A stretch of 64,000 nt of DNA, from NCBI GenBank assembly GCA_947492905.1, contig CANLOL010000001.1, positions 474,578 through 538,577 on the forward strand, in the 5' to 3' direction. Each line of letters begins with the position of its first letter. Position 1 is the stretch's first letter. Shown in pieces: positions 8,183 through 16,816 of this stretch. Made by a program: the position numbers and the translations under genes. Under the pieces are notes generated by a model that ran no database searches, was not told the origin of the DNA, and saw nothing but the letters and a program-made list of their open reading frames with translations. This DNA is from an uncultured Sphingorhabdus sp. Its GTDB lineage: Bacteria; Pseudomonadota; Alphaproteobacteria; Sphingomonadales; Sphingomonadaceae.

Positions 8183-8896
8183 TCATTCGTCCAACATGGA
8201 TAGATTCACCGCAGAAAATTTGCCTCGGCGATCAATTTCAATATCAAATTTCAATCTATCGCCTTCATTGACGGTCGAAATACCAGATTTTTCGAGCGAA
8301 GATATATGAACAAAGACATCTGATTCGCCATCATCACGTGCGACAAAACCAAAGCCCTTCATGCTGTTGAAAAATTTAACTGATCCAGTCGCATTCTCAC
8401 CGGTTAATTGACGTTGAGCACCACCACCGGGTGCATCATCGCGCGGCTTAGGGGCGCTGGTAAATGGAACGACATCACCGACAATGACAAGATCGCTTGC
8501 CGACACTTTGCCGCCGCGATCCACAAGGGTGAATTCTAATTCTTGTCCTTCGCCAAGCCCTTCGAGGCCTGCTTGTTCGACTGCGCTAATGTGCACAAAA
8601 ACATCATCGGGACGATCTTCACACGCTACGAAACCAAAGCCTTTGCTAGCGTTGAAGAATTTTACAGTGCCCTTGCCAGAGCCAACCACTTGGGCTGGCA
8701 TGCCACCGCCAGAAGGCCTGGGGGAGGAATAGCCGCCGCGAGAATCGCCACCACTATCTCTATCAAAACTTGGATGTCTGTTGTTATTTGAACCGGAATC
8801 ATATGATGGCGCTTCGCGATACCCATCATAGCTTTCATCACCAAAAGTGTCTCTTTTATCCCGACCACGTCCGCGCCGTTTGCGATCAAAACCCAT
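8183..8896 (-). CDS. Cold-shock protein with two CSD domains and an Arg/Gly-rich N-terminus
   Basis: A 237-residue protein with two cold-shock domains. Each carries RNP-like motifs: [17 protein letters not shown]...DVFVHIS (about 75-105) and [17 protein letters not shown]...DVFVHIS (about 172-200). The N-terminal ~70 residues are basic and low-complexity ([11 protein letters not shown], then Gly/Ser/Asp/Arg), a typical disordered RNA-binding tail. Two-CSD proteins of this kind are common in alphaproteobacteria and act as RNA chaperones. I chose [10 protein letters not shown] (8894-8896) because the family begins that way. A frame start 7 codons upstream has no ribosome site. It is preceded by a long AT-rich leader and ends at the hairpin shared with dps. 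Confidence 0.9.
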   Translation of the reverse strand: MGFDRKRRGRGRDKRDTFGDESYDGYREAPSYDSGSNNNRHPSFDRDSGGDSRGGYSSPRPSGGGMPAQVVGSGKGTVKFFNASKGFGFVACEDRPDDVFVHISAVEQAGLEGLGEGQELEFTLVDRGGKVSASDLVIVGDVVPFTSAPKPRDDAPGGGAQRQLTGENATGSVKFFNSMKGFGFVARDDGESDVFVHISSLEKSGISTVNEGDRLKFDIEIDRRGKFSAVNLSMLDE

Positions 8897-9244
8897 TTTC
8901 GTTTGTGTAAACCTCATGCTGTCCGATAATTAAAAATCAGATGCGAATGGGACTATTTCGCAAAGATTGTCCAAGGCCCTTTGCCTGTGAAGCGTAACAT
9001 ATAGCAAATTATGCAGAAAAGTCATAGCAATTTATAATATTTTCTCCTTAATAAAATCGAATTAGACAATATTATGCCCTTAATTTTGTTATAAATTATT
9101 TTTTGATTGGGATTGTGAAAGCTCTGACTTGCCTTGTCAGCAAAGCTGGGGCATTAGTGCCGCAACTTAATATTGCATGATAGGGCACGGCATTTTCGGC
9201 CACACTATCAAACCATATTATCATATTGATGAAAGAAATACGCT
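8897..9244. other. AT-rich divergent intergenic region (cold-shock gene / RNase D)
   Basis: 348 bases with no supported gene. The part next to the cold-shock gene is very AT-rich and long enough for the structured 5' leader that cold-shock mRNAs often have. The right part must hold the RNase D promoter. I could not assign convincing -35/-10 boxes. Confidence 0.5.
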
Positions 9245-9865
9245 ATGGCTGTTCACCTCCACCATGAAGATTTACCGCAAGATGTTCTCGCCGATGGCCC
9301 TGTCGCCGTTGATACGGAAACAATGGGTCTTATCACGCCAAGAGATCGTTTGTGTTTGCTGCAAATTTCTGATGGCAATGGCGATGAGCATCTGGTGAAA
9401 TTTGGCGTGAATAGCGATTATGCAGCGCCCAATCTGCGCGCTATATTGGCAGATCCTAATCGCGTTAAACTCTATCATTTTGCGCGTTTTGATCTGGCCG
9501 CAATTGAACATTATATGGGCGTGATGGCTGCCCCTGTTTTTTGCACAAAAATAGCCTCTAAATTAACCCGCACCTATACAGACCGTCATGGCCTAAAAGA
9601 ATTGGTGCGCGAAATGCTCGGCACAGAGATTTCCAAACAACAGCAATCAAGCGATTGGGGCGCGGCCGAACTAACAAAGCCGCAACAAGAATATGCTGCT
9701 AGCGATGTGCGCTATTTGCACCGCCTTCAAACAATGTTCATTGAAAAGTTAGAGCGCGAAGGCCGCACTGAAATTGCGCAAGCTTGCTTTGATTTTCTAC
9801 CCGATCGCGCTAGGCTTGACCTAATGGGTTGGGACGAGCATGATATTTTTTCACACGCTTCATAA
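9245..9865 (+). CDS. RNase D-type DEDDy 3'-5' exoribonuclease
   Basis: A 206-residue exonuclease domain with all DEDDy motifs: D23 and E25 (VDTETMG), D83 (YHFARFDL), and Y150 with D154 (YAASDVRYL). E. coli RNase D (375 aa) adds HRDC domains, which are missing here. This short single-domain form is the usual alphaproteobacterial one and likely trims tRNA or other small RNA 3' ends. The start ATG at 9245 gives MAVHLHHEDLPQDV. It lies 43 bases upstream of lptC on the same strand, an order common in sphingomonads, so it may share the lpt transcript. Confidence 0.9.
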   Translation: MAVHLHHEDLPQDVLADGPVAVDTETMGLITPRDRLCLLQISDGNGDEHLVKFGVNSDYAAPNLRAILADPNRVKLYHFARFDLAAIEHYMGVMAAPVFCTKIASKLTRTYTDRHGLKELVREMLGTEISKQQQSSDWGAAELTKPQQEYAASDVRYLHRLQTMFIEKLEREGRTEIAQACFDFLPDRARLDLMGWDEHDIFSHAS

Positions 9866-9908
9866 TATATTCATCGCCATTTCCGCACTAAAGCGCACGG
9901 TATAAATC

Positions 9909-10622
9909 ATGCAACAACGACAGTATGAAAATCTAACTAAGCTCCAGAAATCAATGCTACCCGGCAGTGCGCATGATTATCTGATAAAAGCTTTGCGGGT
10001 GATATTCCCGATGATCATCGTCGCGCTTATCACATTTTTGATATTAACGCCGCTGACTGTGAATGATGAATTTAGCTTTGTGTTGGACAAAGAAAGTGTC
10101 GATATAGCGCCAGAAAGATTGAAAGTTACTGACGCTTTATATCGCGGCCAAGATGGAAAAGGACGGCCTTTCTCTCTAAAAGCAGGGAGCGCAGTGCAAA
10201 AATCATCGGATGTTCCTGTGCTGGACATGGAAGATTTTGTTGGACGGATCATATTAAACAGCGGCCCTGCGATTTTATCAGGCGCTAGAGGCAGCTATAA
10301 TCTGGATAATGAAGTGATGCGGGTCAATGGCCCGTTGCAATATGAATCGCTCGCGGGCAATGAATTTACCGCTTCCAATGTTGAAATTCGTCTGCGCAAT
10401 CAGAGCTTTGAGAGCTTTGATAAGGTTAAAGGCAAAACAGAATTTGGAACCTTTAATGCGAATAAATTAAAAGGAACATTGGGCGCGCGCAACATAACGC
10501 TCTCTGGCAATGTTTTTGGTTCAACCAAATTTGGCAGCTACCGTGCTGATAAAGTGACGGGGGATCTAAATTCTAGGACTATTGTGTTAGAGGGTAATGC
10601 AAGATTGACGCTCAATCGTTAA
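9909..10622 (+). CDS. lptC: LPS export ABC transporter periplasmic protein LptC
   Basis: A 237-residue bitopic inner-membrane protein. One membrane segment (about 31-52, VIFPMIIVALITFLILTPL) is followed by a periplasmic beta-jellyroll with the repetitive pattern of LptC/OstA folds (NVEIRLRNQSFESFDKVKG, ARNITLSGNVFGS). LptC takes lipopolysaccharide from LptB2FG and hands it to LptA. It is longer than E. coli LptC (191 aa), as usual for this order. lptA and lptB follow on the same strand, which makes the identification firm despite low sequence conservation in the family. Confidence 0.88.
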   Translation: MQQRQYENLTKLQKSMLPGSAHDYLIKALRVIFPMIIVALITFLILTPLTVNDEFSFVLDKESVDIAPERLKVTDALYRGQDGKGRPFSLKAGSAVQKSSDVPVLDMEDFVGRIILNSGPAILSGARGSYNLDNEVMRVNGPLQYESLAGNEFTASNVEIRLRNQSFESFDKVKGKTEFGTFNANKLKGTLGARNITLSGNVFGSTKFGSYRADKVTGDLNSRTIVLEGNARLTLNR

Positions 10623-10696
10623 TGCAATAGGCGTAAGAAAGTGATGGATGCTAAAATGGCCAATGCCAAAGATGGTACCAATTATGGAGAATGCAT

Positions 10697-11227
10697 GTGA
10701 AAATATATATGTTTAGCGCTATAGCGGCCCTTGCATTATTAATGCACAGCGCAGCCCCTGCACAAATCATCCAAAATCACAATAGCAGCGCTCCCGTGAC
10801 ATTCGATGCAGGCCGTATCGAGCTTCAAGACCGCAGTGACCGCGTGTTATTGACGGGCAATGTAATCGTCCAACAAGCAGGGCTTACTCTGCGCGCAGGG
10901 CGATTAACCGCAGCCTATAGTAATGCGCAAAATATTGATGTGAATCGCCTCGATGCTCTGGGCGGAGTGACCATCACCAAAGCAGATTTACGCACGAAAA
11001 GCGATGCCGCTATCTATGATCTAGATCGCAATATAATCACTTTGATTGGCAATGTATCTGTAACGCAAGGAACCAACAAAATTAATGGTGGCCGCATCAT
11101 TATAGATTTGACGCAAAATCGCACAAGCGTTGAAGCGGGTACTACGGCATCAGGACAAAAAGGACGTGTTTCTGGGACATTCACTGTACCGCAGCGATCA
11201 TCCAATGCCAATGAAACCGACAATTAA
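10697..11227 (+). CDS. lptA: LPS transport periplasmic bridge protein LptA (OstA-like)
   Basis: About 176 residues with a signal peptide (core MFSAIAALALLMHSAAPAQ) and an OstA-type beta-jellyroll: RIELQDRSDRVLLTGNVIVQQ, LTLRAGRLTAAY, YDLDRNIITLIGNVSV. It bridges the periplasm between LptC and LptD. Start choice: the ribosome site GGAGA (10686-10690) abuts the ATG at 10691 but is 6 bases from the GTG at 10697, so I favour GTG. The next in-frame ATG is at 10709. The mature protein is unaffected. Position between lptC and lptB supports the call. Confidence 0.88.
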   Translation: MKIYMFSAIAALALLMHSAAPAQIIQNHNSSAPVTFDAGRIELQDRSDRVLLTGNVIVQQAGLTLRAGRLTAAYSNAQNIDVNRLDALGGVTITKADLRTKSDAAIYDLDRNIITLIGNVSVTQGTNKINGGRIIIDLTQNRTSVEAGTTASGQKGRVSGTFTVPQRSSNANETDN

Positions 11228-11397
11228 AATCCTTAAAATTAAGATGTATTTGGTCGATATTTGCGCTCTAAACGCATAAAGATAATTGCAATCAACGCTA
11301 TTTCCATGCACAAAGCTTGCCAAGTGAGTATTTGCTAAGGAAATTTTATATATTCTTATCTATACTCAACATCATAGAGGATAGAAAAGAAGATATT

Positions 11398-12189
11398 ATG
11401 TCGTTGCAAATGCAAGAACCGGTTCTAACCGACAATGAACCCAATGTTACGGAAAATATTGCCGATACAAATGGCTTGGGCGTTATTTCAATAGCCAAAA
11501 GCTATGACAAAAGGGCAGTGTTGACCGATGTATCATTATCGGTAGCACGCGGCGAAGTTGTCGGCCTACTTGGCCCCAATGGCGCTGGTAAAACCACATG
11601 TTTTTATTCGGTCATGGGCCTTGTCAAACCCGATAGCGGACGTGTGATGCTGGCGGGTGAAGATATTACCGGATTGCCCATGTATAGGCGCGCTATATTG
11701 GGCCTTGGTTACCTACCGCAAGAAACATCCATTTTTCGCGGCATGACGGTAGAACAAAATATAAAAGCTGTATTGGAAATGGCCGTTCCAGACAAAGAAA
11801 GACGCGCCGAACGCTTAGAACAATTATTGGGTGAATTTGGTTTAACCGATCTGCGAACGTCCCCCTCTATGGCCCTATCAGGCGGCGAGCGTCGCCGCTG
11901 TGAAATTGCGCGCGCTCTGGCGGCTGATCCTAAAATCATGCTTCTCGATGAGCCATTTGCCGGCATTGACCCTATTTCAATTTCCGACATTAGGGAATTG
12001 GTCAAAGAATTAAAGCAGCGCGATATCGGGGTGCTTATCACCGATCATAATGTGCGCGAAACGCTCGACATTGTGGATCGCGCTTGCATCATTTATGATG
12101 GTCAGGTTCTATTTTCAGGCTCTCCGCAAGACTTAGTCGCTGATGAAAATGTTCGCCGATTATATTTGGGCGAAGGTTTCGCATTATGA
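11398..12189 (+). CDS. lptB: LPS export ABC transporter ATP-binding protein LptB
   Basis: A 263-residue ABC ATPase. Walker A is GPNGAGKTT (59-67), the signature is LSGGERRRCEIARAL (from 160), and Walker B is IMLLDEPFAGIDP with catalytic E185. SIFRGMTVEQNI is the Q-loop region specific for LptB. It powers extraction of lipopolysaccharide with LptF/LptG, which are encoded elsewhere. The frame is open to a TTG at 11317, but the ATG at 11398 preceded by AAGAAG gives the expected protein. The N-terminal ~28 residues (MSLQMQEPVLTDNEP) are extra compared with E. coli LptB (241 aa). rpoN follows 28 bases later, the classical lptB-rpoN order. Confidence 0.94.
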   Translation: MSLQMQEPVLTDNEPNVTENIADTNGLGVISIAKSYDKRAVLTDVSLSVARGEVVGLLGPNGAGKTTCFYSVMGLVKPDSGRVMLAGEDITGLPMYRRAILGLGYLPQETSIFRGMTVEQNIKAVLEMAVPDKERRAERLEQLLGEFGLTDLRTSPSMALSGGERRRCEIARALAADPKIMLLDEPFAGIDPISISDIRELVKELKQRDIGVLITDHNVRETLDIVDRACIIYDGQVLFSGSPQDLVADENVRRLYLGEGFAL

Positions 12190-12217
12190 TGCCATATGTT
12201 CGATTAATAGGATAGAT

Positions 12218-13744
12218 ATGGTGGCTCTTTCTCCTCGCTTAGATTTAAGGCAAAGCCAATCTTTAGTCATGACGCCGCAATTGCAGCAGGCGATCAAACT
12301 ATTGGCTTTATCGAGCTTGGAGGTCGAATCTTTCATCGCCGAAGAAATTGAGAAAAACCCCCTATTAGAGAGCGAGAGCACATCTTTATCCGCGCAAGAC
12401 GCATCGGTTAATAATGATACATCAGACAATGAAAATGGGGACGGCACAACAGAACGTGCCAGCGATGATGTCTTTAGCGACCAAGACTTTAACGGCAGCG
12501 AAGCATTAGACGTCAATATTGACAGCGATACAGTCAACCAAGATTGCGTGGCGGATAAAATATCGCATGATGGAGAGGCGGGATTAAGCGTCTCTGGTGG
12601 CCCCGATAGCAGCGGTTCTTTTGATAGCAATGATGGGCTGGATTTTGATAGTTTTGCCGCGCCAGATATCAGCCTGCGCGATCATCTATTGGTGCAAGCA
12701 GGGGCATCATTTAGCGGTTCAGAATTGCTAATAGCCCAGCAGATTATCGACAAGATAGAAGCCACTGGATATTTAGAATATGAATTGCCATTGCTGGCCT
12801 ATCAAATGGGTGTTGATGCCCAAGATATGGAACGCATATTATTGGTTGTACAAAGATTTGACCCAATCGGAGTTGGCGCCCGCAATTTAAGCGAATGTAT
12901 CGCCATTCAAGCCAAAGAAGCCGATAGATATGACCCCTGCATGGCCAAATTAATCGATAATTTGGATCTGGTGGGCAAGGGGGCTTTTGACCGCCTGCGC
13001 CGCATGTGCAATTGCGATGAAGAAGATTTGCGCGACATGCTGATGGAGCTGCGCGATTATGATCCTAAACCTGGATGCCAATTTTTGCACGATGATAGCG
13101 TTGCCATTACGCCCGATATTTTTGTCACCGCCAAAGGCAAAGGTTGGAGCATTGAGCTGAATAGTGCTAATTTACCAAGGCTATTGGTCAACCGCAGCTA
13201 TTATAGCGAGATGAGCAGCGCTGGCCCTGATAAAGAGACTAAGGCATGGCTGAATGAATGTATTGCCGATGCCAATTGGCTTATCAAGGCTATGGATCAG
13301 CGGCAAAAGACCATTTTGAAAACGGTTAGCGAGATTATTAAACAACAAGATGGGTTTTTCCGTCATGGCGTTTCGCATTTAAAACCGATGACATTGCGCA
13401 TGGTGGCCGAAGCCATTGAAATGCATGAATCCACCGTTAGCCGCGTGACCAGCAATAAATATCTTAGCTGTGATCGGGGTGTATATGAGCTGAAATATTT
13501 CTTTACCAGCGGTGTGCAAAATAGCGATGGTAGCGAGGGCATATCAGCCGAAGCGGTGAAAAACGCCATCAAAGAATTGATTGATAATGAGGGTAAGAAA
13601 ATCTTATCCGATGATAAATTGGTAGAACTGCTGCGTGCCAAAGATTTTGATATCGCGCGCAGAACAGTGGCAAAATATCGCGAAGCCATGGGCATTGGTT
13701 CATCGGTTCAACGGCGGCGCGAAATGAAGATGACCGGCGGTTGA
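12218..13744 (+). CDS. rpoN: RNA polymerase sigma-54 factor
   Basis: A 508-residue sigma-54. Region I is the Gln/Leu-rich start (LDLRQSQSLVMTPQLQQAIK), followed by an acidic, poorly conserved region II (about 55-150), the core-binding region, the HTH (MVAEAIEMHESTVSRVTSNKY) and the RpoN box ARRTVAKYRE near the C-terminus. It directs transcription from -24/-12 promoters with AAA+ activators. The ATG at 12218, preceded by AGGAT, is the right start. The open frame further upstream overlaps lptB. hpf and ptsN, which often follow rpoN, are absent. The stop codon abuts the stop of a convergent small gene with no base between. Confidence 0.95.
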   Translation: MVALSPRLDLRQSQSLVMTPQLQQAIKLLALSSLEVESFIAEEIEKNPLLESESTSLSAQDASVNNDTSDNENGDGTTERASDDVFSDQDFNGSEALDVNIDSDTVNQDCVADKISHDGEAGLSVSGGPDSSGSFDSNDGLDFDSFAAPDISLRDHLLVQAGASFSGSELLIAQQIIDKIEATGYLEYELPLLAYQMGVDAQDMERILLVVQRFDPIGVGARNLSECIAIQAKEADRYDPCMAKLIDNLDLVGKGAFDRLRRMCNCDEEDLRDMLMELRDYDPKPGCQFLHDDSVAITPDIFVTAKGKGWSIELNSANLPRLLVNRSYYSEMSSAGPDKETKAWLNECIADANWLIKAMDQRQKTILKTVSEIIKQQDGFFRHGVSHLKPMTLRMVAEAIEMHESTVSRVTSNKYLSCDRGVYELKYFFTSGVQNSDGSEGISAEAVKNAIKELIDNEGKKILSDDKLVELLRAKDFDIARRTVAKYREAMGIGSSVQRRREMKMTGG

Positions 13745-13963
13745 TTAAAATTCGGGTGTTGGATGACTATCATCCAATCGCACACCTTCGGCTATGATGA
13801 TGTCATCGCCCTCTGTTTCACCAGCCTCTAATTCCCCTGTAACAATGACATTTTTCTCAACGGCATCAATGGGCATGCGTTGCATGATGATGCGATAATT
13901 TCTATCGCGCGCCTGCAAATATAAGCCGCTATTATCGCGCTTTAATACCCCCAAATATTGCAC
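13745..13963 (-). CDS. Small protein of unknown function (DUF5818-like)
   Basis: A 72-residue protein, mostly beta with an acidic C-terminal half (GELEAGETEGDDIIIAEGVRL). The layout, a short YLGVLKRDNSGLYLQ strand pair followed by a V-x-G-E-L core, resembles the small DUF5818 proteins of sphingomonads, but I am not certain. I chose GTG at 13961-13963 because AGGAGG sits 6-7 bases before it. An in-frame TTG two codons earlier is too close to that site. Its stop codon touches the rpoN stop, so the two transcripts must run into each other unless a terminator lies inside a coding region. Confidence 0.6.
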   Translation of the reverse strand: MQYLGVLKRDNSGLYLQARDRNYRIIMQRMPIDAVEKNVIVTGELEAGETEGDDIIIAEGVRLDDSHPTPEF

Positions 13964-14102
13964 TGCCAACCCTCCTTAATACCTTGATAGATTATAACCA
14001 TCCAAATTGGCGATAAATATTAACTATTATATAATAAATGTAAAATCGCTTATCCAATCATAAATATAAAATGATAATATAGCGCATAAGGGGAGAATAT
14101 TG

Positions 14103-15023
14103 ATGGATACTATATTAGATAATCTACTCGTCAATATGTCGGGCCCTATTGTTGAATTTGCGATGGTTAAGCCTGGCCATCATCATAAAATACACTCTTA
14201 TAAAAAATATAATGCTAAAGACTTTGTTACGGCAACCGATGCTTTTAACAATTATGGTCATGAATTTGGCATCGGCATGAAAGGGCGCACCTGTGCCATC
14301 GCGGTTAGCGCCGCCGTTACAAGTGATGCTATCAAAATCATGCGCGGCAATTGGACTTTCTCTATATTGGGATTTAGCCATATGTTTGGTCGCAAACCGA
14401 TTGTAATCAATGATACCTCGGCTTTATCTTGGGCGAATTTATCTGGATCAGAAATCACGCATAAACCTATTGGGTTTCTTGGGGACAGAGATTTTAATAA
14501 GGCTGGAAAATATCTTACTATTCAAATGATGGATGGCGTTGGATTATCGGCATTAATCATAACGCCAAATGGACAGCGCATTGTGTCCGACAGCGAGCAT
14601 GCCCATACAGGCATGCATCCTGAAAATGATTTAGAAAATCGCATATTACAATTTATGAAAATGGGTAAATATCAAGTCAGCTGGGAAGATATATTATGTC
14701 TGGCGGATAATGATCCCCTATGGAAGAAGCCAGAAATCAATCTGTCCCTATCGCAAATTAGCGATCTAAAATCCTCATTATTAGGGGCATTAGCCGGAGA
14801 CGCGACTCTGTCTCAAACCGCATGGAACGGCGTCTTTCTCTATGGTGATTGCGCCCATTATTTAAACTCTCCCGAACGCATAGCCATGTTCCAAAAACGG
14901 TTCGAACAAAAAAATAATTACCGCATGAATTTACAAAATACACCAAGGTGGCTGGTCAATATGGACCATAGAGCCTTAGTGGGCTGCGCAGCTATGTTGG
15001 CCCATAATCATTCTGAAATCTAA
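14103..15023 (+). CDS. Glucokinase-fold protein with degenerate ATP-binding loops (probable pseudokinase)
   Basis: A 306-residue protein that aligns end to end with the bacterial Glk family (PF02685 type). CAIAVSAAVTSDAIKI and NWTFSI match the Glk block [21 protein letters not shown] in layout. The glucose-binding pair N103-D104 (VINDTSALSWA) and the E165/H168 pair (SEHAH for the usual EGGH) appear retained. The nucleotide-binding elements are not: the N-terminal DIGGT loop reads NMSGPIVEFAM, GPGTGLG reads MDGVGLS, and the C-terminal GGG loop reads YGDCAHY. I infer a sugar-binding or regulatory protein that cannot phosphorylate efficiently. The ATG at 14103 has GGGGAG 7 bases upstream. A TTG directly before it is the alternative. 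No sugar genes adjoin. Confidence 0.65.
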   Translation: MDTILDNLLVNMSGPIVEFAMVKPGHHHKIHSYKKYNAKDFVTATDAFNNYGHEFGIGMKGRTCAIAVSAAVTSDAIKIMRGNWTFSILGFSHMFGRKPIVINDTSALSWANLSGSEITHKPIGFLGDRDFNKAGKYLTIQMMDGVGLSALIITPNGQRIVSDSEHAHTGMHPENDLENRILQFMKMGKYQVSWEDILCLADNDPLWKKPEINLSLSQISDLKSSLLGALAGDATLSQTAWNGVFLYGDCAHYLNSPERIAMFQKRFEQKNNYRMNLQNTPRWLVNMDHRALVGCAAMLAHNHSEI

Positions 15024-15279
15024 TTCAGCATTTCCTCTGACATGCTCATAGCCGCTGTGCACTTTTCGCATCAATCGCATGCGGCCGCACACCAAAATAG
15101 CTAGAATCATCCGCAAGCAATAATTCTGCAACATCACAATCCTCGCAATATTACTCCCCCATATTTTGTGCGTAAGCGAGGTCGCTGCCCATAATATTGC
15201 TGTGCAACCTTGGCGGGGTATTTTGAACACTTTGGTTGCCGCTTCAGACATTATGCCATCAGGCTTCATCCAATATCGC

Positions 15280-16455
15280 TCATGGGGCTGCATCCTTTTT
15301 CACTCTGATAGGGACAGGAATATTGCAGATATCCGCACCCCCAGCTGGCACATTGAAAAATGGATCGCGGCGATTGGCCCTAGCGTTAGTATATTTCGCG
15401 AAACTCAGAGTTCTAGTATCTAAATATTCAAACGATGGTACATCACTAACTTCATACCCCATACGCACAGAGGTGATTTTGGTGCGCTCTTCGGGCGTTT
15501 CATAAAAACCCAAATCCCCCGTGCCGCGCGGTAAGCTGCTCATATGTTCCATGCCCGAAATGATACGCCCCACAAGCGCGATATTGCGGTCCAAATGGCG
15601 CGGCGCATGACCAATCACCGTATAGAGCGATGAACCATCGCCCGTATTGGGCGATAAATCACGTCCTACACCAACCATGCCATAACAGTGAACGGGCCAA
15701 AATTTAGCTTCATCATCTACGCCAATATTACCCAACGCCCAACCTCTATAAATCTCGACCCATTCTGTAAAGCTATCTCTATTATGCCATCCATATGGAG
15801 CTTTTGCGCTTTTGGTCCCCCTAGTAGAGATAAAATAAATAGCATCATCCTGCGCTCTTTTTATCTCTATTTCCTTTAATGCATCATCTAATTCATCTAA
15901 CATAACATTTAAATCATCTGAAGATAGCTCTTCATTGTCGATTACATTATGCTTTCCTTCAGATCGTTGGATATTACTATTACTCTCAGCCTCACGCTCT
16001 GTTGTAGCTAACTCCCCCTCTACTTCAGATAATATATCACCATCTACATAATATTCGCTCTCAGGTATAATTTCCAAATCATCGGGCAATGGCTTTGCAC
16101 CCTCTTCACCGCTATTGGGATCACCCCATTGGGTGACATAATTGTCCTGCACACGGATGATTGCTGTATCATCCCAATATCTCGCCGCAGCCAGCTTGCG
16201 GATATTTCTTATCCAACCTTGGCTAAATGGCTCTGGCATGAGCTGAATAATCACGCGGCGCTTTTTACCATCGCGATCAGGCGCCAAATCCATCACCATT
16301 AAATCAGATTGTTTAATCGCAATCCATTCTGATGCTGGGGCTGTATCGACTATCGCATTGGGGCTAGGGAATGGCGCAGCCTCTTTTTCATTTTGCGCCA
16401 TAGCTATGCTGCTTATTCCGCTCAATAATGCCACTGCGATGATATATTTTCGCAT
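15280..16455 (-). CDS. Periplasmic cyclophilin-type peptidyl-prolyl isomerase with acidic insertion
   Basis: A 391-residue exported protein. A signal peptide (KYIIAVALLSGISSIAMAQ) precedes a divergent cyclophilin fold: RVIIQLMPEPFSQGWIRNIRKLAAARYWDDTAIIRVQDNYVTQWGDP in pieces, later WPVHCYGMVGVGRD and SLYTVIGHAPRHLDRNIALVGRIISGMEHM. These are the usual cyclophilin strands (RVIxxFMxQxGD, GxVxxGMxxV). Between them, about 120-190, lies an acidic low-complexity insertion (SEVEGELATTEREAES, DDLNVMLDELDDALKEI). It probably assists folding of periplasmic proline-containing proteins. I chose MRKYIIAV (16453-16455). A start five codons earlier is possible. It converges with the glucokinase-like gene, with 256 bases between them holding nothing I recognise. 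Confidence 0.8.
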   Translation of the reverse strand: MRKYIIAVALLSGISSIAMAQNEKEAAPFPSPNAIVDTAPASEWIAIKQSDLMVMDLAPDRDGKKRRVIIQLMPEPFSQGWIRNIRKLAAARYWDDTAIIRVQDNYVTQWGDPNSGEEGAKPLPDDLEIIPESEYYVDGDILSEVEGELATTEREAESNSNIQRSEGKHNVIDNEELSSDDLNVMLDELDDALKEIEIKRAQDDAIYFISTRGTKSAKAPYGWHNRDSFTEWVEIYRGWALGNIGVDDEAKFWPVHCYGMVGVGRDLSPNTGDGSSLYTVIGHAPRHLDRNIALVGRIISGMEHMSSLPRGTGDLGFYETPEERTKITSVRMGYEVSDVPSFEYLDTRTLSFAKYTNARANRRDPFFNVPAGGADICNIPVPIRVKKDAAP

Positions 16456-16591
16456 CCCTAATTCTCCCATTTATAAAGCAACAGACTGCCAGAATGATAG
16501 ATATATGCAAGGGCGATAATGAGACGCTTGCAAAAGCTGAGCTGCGCCTATAGAGCAGCTGCAATCTATTGGGTGATCCCAACAGATCTGC

Positions 16592-16681
16592 GGACACGTG
16601 GCCGAGTGGTCGAAGGCGCACGCCTGGAAAGTGTGTAAAGGGGCAACTCTTTCGTGGGTTCGAATCCCACCGTGTCCGCCA
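16592..16681 (+). tRNA. tRNA-Ser (anticodon GGA)
   Basis: Seven-base acceptor stem GGACACG/CGTGTCC, class II long variable arm, D-loop GCCGAGTGG, anticodon loop with GGA (reads UCC/UCU), T-arm GGGTTCGAATCCC, discriminator G and an encoded CCA at 16679-16681. It stands alone. A weak hairpin (AAGCGG at 16725-16730, CCGCTT at 16743-16748) lies downstream. Confidence 0.96.
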
Positions 16682-16816
16682 TTATTTAACATCAATCTAT
16701 TGTTTTAATTAGATAAAGTCTATTAAGCGGCTGCCACTGTCACCGCTTTAGTCACCATTAAACTAAATTTATGATTTAAATACCCTTTGCAGGTCATCAT
16801 TCATAGATATTATAGA

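Noticed and set aside
11317-11397. Upstream extension of lptB from a TTG at 11317
   Set aside because: No ribosome site and no similarity to LptB. The ATG at 11398 has AAGAAG and the normal start.
12143-12217. Upstream extension of rpoN
   Set aside because: It overlaps lptB in another frame. The ATG at 12218 gives the standard RpoN start.
15024-15279. Possible gene in either strand between the glucokinase-like and isomerase genes
   Set aside because: Frames of up to about 100 codons exist but show no domain, ribosome site or codon pattern. Left as non-coding.
16682-16816. Terminator after tRNA-Ser
   Set aside because: The AAGCGG/CCGCTT pair has a 12-base loop and no T-run, too weak to call.
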